NCBI RefSeq assembly: GCF_014644295.1
Contig: NZ_BMKK01000001.1
Span: 884,415-948,414 of the forward strand
Length of the DNA stretch: 64,000 nucleotides
From: Emticicia aquatilis
GTDB lineage: Bacteria > Bacteroidota > Bacteroidia > Cytophagales > Spirosomataceae
Direction of reading: 5' to 3'
The notes under the pieces were generated by a model. That model was not told the DNA's origin and made no database searches. It worked only from the letters and a program-made list of their open reading frames with translations. Position 1 is the stretch's first letter, and the number at the start of each line of letters is the position of its first letter. Shown piece after piece: positions 45,035 through 51,705 of the stretch. Made by a program: the position numbers and the translations under genes.

Positions 45035-46486
45035 ATGCAGAATTTTTTCCACAACACATTGGGTAAAATTTTCCCCAATAGTTTATCCTTCTTTACGCTT
45101 CCAAAAGCTTTATTAAGTTTTGTGTTTTCGATTGTGATTAGTATCACAATGCTTAGTTTTTTGAGCTGGATAACGTACAGTAACCTCCAAGAAATGGGTA
45201 AACGAACCGCTGACGTAACGCATACTTATCAGGTTAGATTTAAAAATAAAGAATTAATAAAACTTTTGGTTGATGCTGAAACTGGACAAAGAGGATACTT
45301 ATTAACTGGTAATGATGACTTTCTAAAGCCATATATAGAAAGCCAAGAAAAGATTGATACTACCCTGCACCAACTTACTGCTTTAGTAAACGATAATGCT
45401 GTACAAGCTAAGCGGCTGGATTCGATAAAGCATATAACGAAGCTAAGGCTAAAAGCAATGGAAATAAATATTGAGCGTATCCGAAAGGCTCAATCGGTCG
45501 ATACACTAAAACTCTATTTAGGGAAATTTTATATGGATAAGATACGTATTCTTAGCCAAAAAGTTGACACTGACGAAGAGCATCTGCTTCAAGAACGAGA
45601 CGACCTCCAGAAAGAAAGTGACAAAAATATGACATATTACTTACTGGGCTTATCGGTGGTGACTTTAGCGTTTTTGACCATATTTTTCCGATTGCTTTAT
45701 CTCGAACTTAAACAAAGGATTGCACTACAAACTACGCTCGAACATAAACTGACTGAGGTAGAGCACACAAATGCCGAGTTGGAGCAATTTGCTTATATCA
45801 CATCGCATGATTTGCAAGAGCCACTACGAAAAATTAGGGCATTTGGAGAAAGACTTTATACCCGCCAAAGTGAAGAACTAAGCGAAGATGCCAAAAATAA
45901 TATTTTAAAAATCAATCAGTCGGCCAGCCGAATGCAATTGTTAATCAATGATTTGCTGACTTTTTCGAGAATTACTAATGTAAAAGATGATGTTTTTGAT
46001 GAAATTGATTTAAATTGGATTTTGAACGAAACCAAAGAAGACTTCTCGGAATTGATATATCAGAAAAAAGCCATGATTTACAGCAAACATTTGCCCACAA
46101 TAAATGGTATTAGAGTACAGTTAATTCAGTTATTCAATAATCTGATTTCAAATTCCTTGAAATATAGCCGCCCTGACGTAAATCCTGTGATTGAAATCAA
46201 GTACAAACAAGTGTTTGGCGAAGAGATTCCGAGCATCGGGCCTTTGCAGCAAGAAAAGGTTTATCATAAGATTACGTTTATGGATAACGGTATCGGTTTT
46301 GAGGAGAAATACAGCGAAAAAATCTTTACGATTTTCCAACGTTTACACAACAAAAACGAATACGAAGGGACTGGAATTGGATTGGCAATTTGCCGAAGAA
46401 TAGTAACAAATCATAATGGATATATAATTGCCGAAGTAAAAAAGGATTATGTTGGTGCAATATTTCACGTATATTTGCCCTATTAA
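45035..46486 (+). CDS. CHASE3-domain membrane histidine kinase
   Basis: 483 aa. TM1 at about 24-46, a periplasmic CHASE3 domain (about 50-198, with VDAETGQRGYLLTG at 79-92), TM2 at about 200-224, then DHp with His258 in FAYITSHDLQEPLRKIRAFGERL and a HATPase domain (NLISNSLKYS, DNGIGFEEKY, GTGIGLAIC). The DHp is nearly the same as in the multi-PAS kinase at 39883-41880. A receiver gene follows 11 bases later. Divergent from rpoN across 223 bases. The signal sensed is unknown. Confidence 0.93.
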   Translation: MQNFFHNTLGKIFPNSLSFFTLPKALLSFVFSIVISITMLSFLSWITYSNLQEMGKRTADVTHTYQVRFKNKELIKLLVDAETGQRGYLLTGNDDFLKPYIESQEKIDTTLHQLTALVNDNAVQAKRLDSIKHITKLRLKAMEINIERIRKAQSVDTLKLYLGKFYMDKIRILSQKVDTDEEHLLQERDDLQKESDKNMTYYLLGLSVVTLAFLTIFFRLLYLELKQRIALQTTLEHKLTEVEHTNAELEQFAYITSHDLQEPLRKIRAFGERLYTRQSEELSEDAKNNILKINQSASRMQLLINDLLTFSRITNVKDDVFDEIDLNWILNETKEDFSELIYQKKAMIYSKHLPTINGIRVQLIQLFNNLISNSLKYSRPDVNPVIEIKYKQVFGEEIPSIGPLQQEKVYHKITFMDNGIGFEEKYSEKIFTIFQRLHNKNEYEGTGIGLAICRRIVTNHNGYIIAEVKKDYVGAIFHVYLPY

Positions 46487-46497
46487 ATTCGACAACA

Positions 46498-46923
46498 ATG
46501 AACCGAAACGCCTCTATTTTAATCTGTGACGATGACGAAGACGATTTGTACTTAGTGAAATCGATTTTCAATGACACCAAGTTTAGTAACCAAACTGTTT
46601 ACCTAAAAAATGGTGCAGAACTACTGGAGTATCTTCAAAATCAGAAGAAAGACACTTCGGTTGGGCTTGTATTATTGGACTTGAATATGCCCAAAATGGA
46701 CGGGAGAGAAACACTCAGACTTATTAAAAATAACCCTGAGTTAAGGCGGATTCCGGTGGTGATTCTGACAACTTCAAACGCTCCGCAAGATATTGAGAAA
46801 TGCTACGAACTGGGAGCAAATTGTTTCATGACCAAACCTTCATCGTATGAGGGTTTAAACGATGCCATCAAAACCTTGAGTAAGTTTTGGCTCGAACTAA
46901 GTTATTTACCTATTAAAAGATAA
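46498..46923 (+). CDS. Stand-alone receiver-domain response regulator (Rcp1-like)
   Basis: 141 aa. DDDEDD acidic pocket, LLDLNMPKMDGRETLR, ILTTSNAPQD and MTKP. It is a paralog of the regulator at 39419-39877, including the FW/WL-LP tail. Placed 11 bases after the CHASE3 kinase, it is most likely that kinase's partner. No DNA-binding output, so it must act through protein contact or as a relay. Confidence 0.93.
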   Translation: MNRNASILICDDDEDDLYLVKSIFNDTKFSNQTVYLKNGAELLEYLQNQKKDTSVGLVLLDLNMPKMDGRETLRLIKNNPELRRIPVVILTTSNAPQDIEKCYELGANCFMTKPSSYEGLNDAIKTLSKFWLELSYLPIKR

Positions 46924-46949
46924 GTCGTTGATTTACAAATACTTTCCAA

Positions 46950-47342
46950 TCAGTCCTTCTGATGAGTAATCGGTTTTTCGGTTACATTTTTAAGCCAAAT
47001 CAGCCCTTTTTCAACAATAGTTTTTCCGTTTTTTTGAACCATATTAGTGGCAGCATTACGCACTAAAAATGGAACAACTAATCTCGGAAGCCAACCCGCA
47101 CGTGCCAAAATAGTTCGTCTTAGAACCACGTCAACGCCTAAGCCAATGCCTAAGGTCAGTAAACCTTTTTTGGGCGAGGTGAATACGTCGTTTAAGACTC
47201 CAACGGCTTGTCGAGCAGGGTTTAGTTCTTCTTTGATAGCCGCAATATCGTTTTTCATGCCTATTTTCGATAGCTGCATCTGATTATGAAGTCTGGCTCT
47301 TTCGGCTTTCAAATCATCAATGGTTTGGATATTATTTTTCAT
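46950..47342 (-). CDS. Hypothetical protein next to holin-like protein
   Basis: 130 aa, no family recognised. The first 45 residues are charged and helical (LKAERARLHNQMQLSKI), and two moderately hydrophobic stretches follow (KKGLLTLGIGLGVDVVLRR and LPRLVVPFLVRNAATNMV). Its start overlaps the stop of the holin-like gene by 11 bases, so the two are translated together and probably work together at the inner membrane. Confidence 0.6.
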   Translation of the reverse strand: MKNNIQTIDDLKAERARLHNQMQLSKIGMKNDIAAIKEELNPARQAVGVLNDVFTSPKKGLLTLGIGLGVDVVLRRTILARAGWLPRLVVPFLVRNAATNMVQKNGKTIVEKGLIWLKNVTEKPITHQKD

Positions 47343-47697
47343 AGTAGAAATTACGGATAAAAGTGTTGATGATTGGCAATTTGATGAATTTCTCTCGGAT
47401 GGCGAATAATACTATACCCAAAAATCCGTAAATCAGGCCTACTATCAAGAAACCCAAGGGCAGATTACTGAGATTTTGGCCAATGTACCATGCCAAACTC
47501 AAGCTCAGAAAAAGCATCATTAAACCACCCGCAACACCAATAATGAGAGCCGATGCAAGGTTTGAAACAGCCTTAGCAGCCTTTTCAGAAAAATCTAAAA
47601 CGCCTAAATTCCAGCGAGCTTCGGCATATTCGGTTACGGCATCGAACCAATCGGTGGCTCGTTCCTTAATTTCGTTGGCAGATTCTAATACTTGCAT
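47332..47697 (-). CDS. Phage holin-like / DUF1469 family membrane protein
   Basis: 121 aa. A helical N-terminus with Glu/Ala is followed by two transmembrane helices (ALIIGVAGGLMMLFLSLSLAWYI and LPLGFLIVGLIYGFLGIVLFAI) and a basic tail (REKFIKLPIINTFIRNFYYEK). This is the chromosomal phage_holin_3_6 type, which occurs widely in envelope stress loci and is not a phage lysis gene. It lies between the YtxH gene and the hypothetical gene and overlaps the latter. Confidence 0.75.
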   Translation of the reverse strand: MQVLESANEIKERATDWFDAVTEYAEARWNLGVLDFSEKAAKAVSNLASALIIGVAGGLMMLFLSLSLAWYIGQNLSNLPLGFLIVGLIYGFLGIVLFAIREKFIKLPIINTFIRNFYYEK

Positions 47698-47725
47698 AAT
47701 TTTGTTGTGTTTGTAAAATCAAGAA

Positions 47726-47780
47726 GCTGAGCGATGACACATAACGCACTACCAATCAACCTCTTATGTCATCACTCAGC
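47726..47780. repeat. Imperfect long stem between YtxH and holin-like genes
   Basis: GCTGAGCGATGACACATAA (47726-47744) and TTATGTCATCACTCAGC (47764-47780) pair imperfectly; no T-run. Possible mRNA processing or partial termination site in the operon. Confidence 0.5.
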
Positions 47781-47797
47781 CTCAAATTTATTGATTA

Positions 47798-48103
47798 TTA
47801 GGCTACCACTGCATCTTTTGCATCATCAAGATTTTCTTGAAAACGGTCTTTGATTTCGGCTACTTTACCAACTGCTTTTGATTTTAAACGCTTGGCCGAA
47901 TCTTCGATATTTTCTACCGAGTCGCTGTATTGGCGGCCTCCACGCTGAACTGCGTCTAATAAATCAGTGGCAAAATTATTGGCTACTTCACGCACTTTTT
48001 CTCTGAGACTCGACCCTTTTTCGGGAGCAAATAATAAACCAATTGCAGCTCCAGCCGCAGCCGCTGCTGCTACTCCTATGATGATTTTTGAATTCTTTGT
48101 CAT
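47798..48103 (-). CDS. YtxH domain-containing protein
   Basis: 101 aa. One transmembrane helix (IIIGVAAAAAAGAAIGLLFAPEKGSSLREKV, the YtxH signature) is followed by an amphipathic, charged helical tail of about 65 residues (VRGGQYSDS-like QRGGRQYSDSVENIEDSAKRLK). YtxH proteins are part of general stress regulons in Bacillus. It leads the minus-strand group with the holin-like gene. No housekeeping -7 box is visible upstream. Confidence 0.85.
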   Translation of the reverse strand: MTKNSKIIIGVAAAAAAGAAIGLLFAPEKGSSLREKVREVANNFATDLLDAVQRGGRQYSDSVENIEDSAKRLKSKAVGKVAEIKDRFQENLDDAKDAVVA

Positions 48104-48445
48104 TGTCTTTGTAATTTAGAATTGTGTTGAAATTATATAAAAAACATTGCTGTTTGGTAATAATCATAAAAAGACTATTCCAGTTGATTTTAGCTTATAA
48201 AGTGGGCTGATTCGAGGTACATTTTCTACAATATGGGAATCATCCCGACACACATATAAAATATCATATTTGGGGTGGCATGATTTTTTAGGCTTCATTC
48301 ATAAATAAGCGATGTTTATTTTGATTATATCAGATACTTCTCTTATTTTCATTTAAATAAATGTTTAATTGACACTAATAATTTGTTGAACATTAGCCGT
48401 TTGAATGCTGTTACAAACTACTTCTCTATTAACAAGTATAATGAA
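48104..48445. other. 342-base intergenic region between divergent YtxH and receiver genes
   Basis: AT-rich, no credible gene. It contains GGGAATCATCCC (48235-48246), CATATTTGGGGTGGCATG and other T-rich stretches, but no complete -33/-7 pair. CATATTTG differs from TAnnTTTG at its first two bases. Promoters for both flanking genes must lie here. Confidence 0.5.
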
Positions 48446-48811
48446 ATGAATGAGGATGGATTTAAAAAACTTTATCCGAAGGCATTGATAGTAGATGATG
48501 AATTAGACACTTGTCTTCTGCTGGGGATGCTACTTAAAAAATTCGGAATACCTTCGCTTAAAGTGCATACTTTAGCCGATGGTTTTGAAAAACTAATTTC
48601 TGAAAAACCACAATTAATCTTTTTGGATAATAACCTACCCGACGGTACAGGCATTGAGCGTATCGCATCGTTTAGGCAGCAACTCCCAAATGCTAAGCTC
48701 GTGATGATTACAGCCATTAGTTCGCTACGTGAACAAGCGTTGGCCCTGGGAGCCGATGGCTTTATTGAGAAGCCCTTAGATATACGCAAGATTGAAAGCG
48801 TATTGATTTAA
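48446..48811 (+). CDS. Stand-alone receiver-domain response regulator
   Basis: 121 aa from the ATG at 48446 (MNEDGFKKLYPKALIVDDE); an in-frame TTG lies 63 bases upstream. LIVDDELDTCLLLGMLL, the acceptor Asp in LIFLDNNLPDGTG, MITA and the FIEKP lysine are intact. It is less related to the other two single receivers and lacks their C-terminal tail. Orphan: no kinase adjacent on its strand. It could be phosphorylated by either nearby soluble or CHASE3 kinase. Confidence 0.88.
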   Translation: MNEDGFKKLYPKALIVDDELDTCLLLGMLLKKFGIPSLKVHTLADGFEKLISEKPQLIFLDNNLPDGTGIERIASFRQQLPNAKLVMITAISSLREQALALGADGFIEKPLDIRKIESVLI

Positions 48812-48938
48812 GTACTGCTGCTTCGCTACCCAAATTTACACAGCAAAAGTTTTCTTATCAGGATTACTCAAAATGCCATTACAATTTTAAAGCAACTAAA
48901 TCCACATTTAATATTACTGATTGAAACTCGAAACCAAA

Positions 48939-48975
48939 CAAAAATCCCCAAGAATCATCATCTTGGGGATTTTTG
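48939..48975. terminator. Bidirectional intrinsic terminator
   Basis: Perfect 15-bp arms CAAAAATCCCCAAGA/TCTTGGGGATTTTTG with a 7-base loop. Confidence 0.9.
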
Positions 48976-48997
48976 TTGAGAAGATATTTCAGCCGAA

Positions 48998-49282
48998 TTA
49001 ATCAAGCTTTTCTTTGATGTCTTTCTTAATCTCTTGGGCTTTATCAGCTACTTTATCGCCAATTTCGTCAGCCTTATCTTTGGCTTTTTCCCAAGTTTCT
49101 TTGATACCATCTTTCAAATCTTCCCATTTATCTTGGGCTTTCTCGGCCAATTCTACTGCTCCGATTTTTGCTTCATCAACTTTTTCTTGAAGTTCGGCTT
49201 TCGCTACATCAACTTTTTTCTCAAGCGTTTCGGCTTTGTGTTGAGCCGCTTCTTTCAATAATTCTTCTTTTGTGTTTGTCAT
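48998..49282 (-). CDS. Amphipathic LEA/apolipoprotein-like coiled-coil protein
   Basis: 94 aa, almost entirely charged helix rich in Lys, Glu, Ala and Asp, with no signal peptide or membrane segment. Roughly 11-residue periodicity is visible in the second half (KAKDKADEIGD, KVADKAQEIKK, DIKEKLD), the pattern of group 3 LEA proteins and of apolipoprotein-like lipid-binding helices. Such proteins protect membranes or enzymes during drying or osmotic stress; that role here is inference. Between a porin and the single receiver gene, with a shared terminator. Confidence 0.7.
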   Translation of the reverse strand: MTNTKEELLKEAAQHKAETLEKKVDVAKAELQEKVDEAKIGAVELAEKAQDKWEDLKDGIKETWEKAKDKADEIGDKVADKAQEIKKDIKEKLD

Positions 49283-49339
49283 GATTGATAACAGTTTTGT
49301 GTGTGTAATAATTAAAAATAGTCAGTTGTTTTGGGTAAA

Positions 49340-49363
49340 GTGTGAGCCATTTTGGCCCACACT
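49340..49363 (-). terminator. Hairpin downstream of the porin gene
   Basis: AGTGTGGGCC/GGCTCACACT on the minus strand, one mismatch, no strong T-run; possible terminator. Confidence 0.5.
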
Positions 49364-49370
49364 ATTATGC

Positions 49371-50000
49371 TTAAAAAGTAAATCCTATATGTACTTGCCC
49401 AACTGAGTTTTTAGAATCTCCTAAAAATGTGCGGGCCGATTCGGTATTAGCGATTTGTTGCAAGCCATGATTATAGCGAGTACCTACCATCAGTTTGCCA
49501 AAATAGATATTCAAACCAGCCGATAGACCGTAATCAAAGTTTTTGTAATTATCTCGATTGAGCAAAATCTCGCTCGACGAACCATTATCTGATTTACTTT
49601 TGGTCGAAGCATTGACTAAGTATCCACCGTATGCACCTGCCTGAATATCAATCACATTACCGATTTTGTAGGTAAGTAAGAGCGGCACTTCGGCGTAATC
49701 TAATTTGAATGTTGTTTCGCCTTGAAATGTATTCAAGATATTGTATCGAGCAGTTGTTCCTTTAGTCGAATAACCGATTTCGGGTTGAAGATACAAAACT
49801 CCCTTGATGAGCGGTACTTGCGTAAATAAACCCACATTAAAGCCATAGCGAGGGTTTCGGTCGCTGATATTATCAATATAAAGGTTTGAGGCGTTAAAAC
49901 CGCCTTTGATTCCCGAACGAGCCTGTTGGGCATCAGATTTAGTAGCTTGAAAAAAACCTAATGCTACTACAAAAGCTGTGATTATGATTCTATTTTTCAT
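49371..50000 (-). CDS. Outer membrane beta-barrel protein, PorT family-like
   Basis: 209 aa with a Sec signal peptide (MKNRIIITAFVVALGFFQATKSDAQ). RSGIKGGFNASNLY is a common start of the porin-like outer membrane barrel of Bacteroidota; the alternating hydrophobic strands end in GQVHIGFTF with a C-terminal Phe. Small 8-strand barrel, no OmpA domain. Function (channel or structural) not shown. It lies in the stress group after the OmpA gene, same strand. Confidence 0.85.
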   Translation of the reverse strand: MKNRIIITAFVVALGFFQATKSDAQQARSGIKGGFNASNLYIDNISDRNPRYGFNVGLFTQVPLIKGVLYLQPEIGYSTKGTTARYNILNTFQGETTFKLDYAEVPLLLTYKIGNVIDIQAGAYGGYLVNASTKSKSDNGSSSEILLNRDNYKNFDYGLSAGLNIYFGKLMVGTRYNHGLQQIANTESARTFLGDSKNSVGQVHIGFTF

Positions 50001-50092
50001 GTTTCGTTGTTTGTTTTAGTGAAAAGTTTGTTGATGAGTGTTTTTTGATTGTTGTAGTGATTTAGCAGTTATTTCTAAATCTAATGTATTCT

Positions 50093-50797
50093 TTATCGTA
50101 AACTCACTGGCGAGCTTACTTCTTTTTTCATTTGTTCGCTGGCATAGATTCCAATCTCTACACGGCGGTTTTGTTGGCGACCCGTTTCGGTACTATTACT
50201 GGCAATCGGATTACCTTCGCCCATACCTACGGTTTTGATTCGATTACTTGCAATACCTTCGCTTATCAAGAAATTACTCACAGCTCTGGCACGCATTTTT
50301 GACAATCTTTTGTTAAATTCGGTTGAGCCTACACTATCGGTATTACCTTCAACCAAAAGCTCGATTTGCGTATCTTTCTTTAAGTTATCAGCAACAGTTC
50401 TCAAGCTGGTTTTAGTGGTTGGCAATAACACCGAAGAACCAAAATCAAACAGAAGGTTATTATCCATTGTGAGTTTTACGCCTTCGCCTACTCTCTCGAC
50501 TTTAGCATTTTCGCCTAAGCCTTCTTTGAGTTTCTCAGCTTTTTTGTCCATTATATCGCCAATGACTGCTCCTGCTGCTCCGCCTACCGTTGCACCAATG
50601 ATTGCACCAATGGCAGTGTTATTTTTGTTCTTTCCGATGATACCACCAATGACTGCTCCTGAGCCTGCACCGATGACTGCCCCCTTCTGTGATTTTTTAA
50701 GTGGAGTCTTCTTTTTTGTTTGTGCAAACGAAGGTTCTGTGCTTAAAGCCAACAATGCACCTACGCACGTGATGGCTATGATTCTATTTACTTTCAT
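50093..50797 (-). CDS. OmpA family protein with glycine-zipper segment
   Basis: 234 aa. Signal peptide (MKVNRIIAITCVGALLALSTEPSFAQ), a glycine zipper (GAVIGAGSGAVIGGIIGK, then AIGAIIGATVGGAAGAVIG), and a C-terminal OmpA domain from about residue 115 (LLFDFGSSVL, LVEGNTDSVGS, NKRLSKMRARAVSNFL, RQQNRRVEIGI). The glycine zipper should insert in the outer membrane and the OmpA domain bind peptidoglycan. No lipobox Cys. Same strand as the porin and lipoprotein genes; CCACGTTTTT occurs upstream of this gene and of the lipoprotein gene. Confidence 0.92.
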   Translation of the reverse strand: MKVNRIIAITCVGALLALSTEPSFAQTKKKTPLKKSQKGAVIGAGSGAVIGGIIGKNKNNTAIGAIIGATVGGAAGAVIGDIMDKKAEKLKEGLGENAKVERVGEGVKLTMDNNLLFDFGSSVLLPTTKTSLRTVADNLKKDTQIELLVEGNTDSVGSTEFNKRLSKMRARAVSNFLISEGIASNRIKTVGMGEGNPIASNSTETGRQQNRRVEIGIYASEQMKKEVSSPVSLR

Positions 50798-51039
50798 GAT
50801 TAGTTTTCTTTTGGGTTTGTGAAAATTTAGTTTGATACATTACTACTAAAAAATATCATACCTTGATAACGAAAACTCACAAAAAAGACATAACTAACTA
50901 AAAATCAATTACTTACAAAAACGCATCATGTATAATGGGAAGTAAAAAACGTGGAAATACCTCCCCATTTTGAGATATTTTACACTTTACGTAGTTTAAA
51001 TGCAGAGCGGCTTGTGCCACACAAATGGGCATAAAAAAA

Positions 51040-51059
51040 AGCCATGCAAACGCACGGCT
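51040..51059 (-). terminator. Intrinsic terminator of the coiled-coil lipoprotein gene
   Basis: Minus strand AGCCGTGC/GCATGGCT (one wobble) followed by eight T (to 51033). Confidence 0.8.
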
Positions 51060-51101
51060 CTTTCCGAATTTTACCTATTATATATACTTAAAAACAACCA
51101 C

Positions 51102-51560
51102 TTACTCTTCAATTTTTTCTTGCATGGCGTCAATCTTATCGTTGAGGTCACGCTTAAACTGTTTCCAGTCACGCTTGATGTCTTTGCCGATTTCGGTCAT
51201 GTCATTATCAAGCTCTTTTAAGTTAGATTTCAATTTCTCACGACGAGTTTCCAACTTTGCTTTTTCTTTGCTGGTCGCTTTCTTGATTTTTCCATCTAAT
51301 TCATCTAATTCATCATTTATCTTTTCACGACGTTCTTCGATTTTAGCTTTCAGTTCTTTGCGAGAAGCCTCAATATCATCGGCAGTCTCGTTAGCGGCAT
51401 CTTTTACTGCGGTAGCGGTATTGTCAGCAGCATTTTCTACTTTTTCTTGTGCATCCTGAATGTCGTCGGCAGCTTCTTTCTTTTCGCTACGTGAGCAACT
51501 TGTGAGGGTAAAAACGCCTAAGGCACACATTACAGCAATAAGTTTGATTGATTTTTTCAT
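51102..51560 (-). CDS. Coiled-coil lipoprotein
   Basis: 152 aa. Lipobox LTSC at residues 19-22 after a signal peptide (MKKSIKLIAVMCALGVFTLTSC), so lipid-anchored in an envelope membrane. The remainder is a long charged coiled coil (DIEASRKELKAKIEERREKINDELDELDGKIKK onward) with Ala-rich start. No named domain. It resembles in composition the amphipathic protein at 48998-49282. A 9-bp inverted repeat TGGGGAAAT/ATTTCCCCA lies 72-110 bases upstream. Likely part of the envelope stress set. Confidence 0.75.
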   Translation of the reverse strand: MKKSIKLIAVMCALGVFTLTSCSRSEKKEAADDIQDAQEKVENAADNTATAVKDAANETADDIEASRKELKAKIEERREKINDELDELDGKIKKATSKEKAKLETRREKLKSNLKELDNDMTEIGKDIKRDWKQFKRDLNDKIDAMQEKIEE

Positions 51561-51631
51561 TGTGTTTCTTTTGTTTTAGAGTGTGACCGAAATAACAAAA
51601 GATTTATACCACCCTAAAAACGTGGTGTTTT

Positions 51632-51670
51632 TGGGGAAATATTGCAGAAAAACGAGGAAGCATTTCCCCA
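51632..51670. promoter_or_regulatory. Inverted repeat upstream of the coiled-coil lipoprotein gene
   Basis: TGGGGAAAT (51632-51640) and ATTTCCCCA (51662-51670), 21 bases apart. TGGGGAAATAT also lies at 35962-35972, upstream of the lmo0937 gene. Candidate regulator site. Confidence 0.45.
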
Positions 51671-51705
51671 GTATGGGGTTTTGAAGTAAGAGAAAGGAGG
51701 TGTAA

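Noticed and set aside
47332..47697. Holin-like gene as evidence of a prophage
   Set aside because: No phage genes around; chromosomal DUF1469/holin_3_6 proteins accompany YtxH in many bacteria.
35300..49365. Sigma-54 (-24/-12) promoters near rpoN and the stress genes
   Set aside because: Only partial matches (TGGCAT-N5-TTACA, TGGCTC-N5-TTACC), one in the wrong orientation for its nearest gene; not strong enough to list as features.
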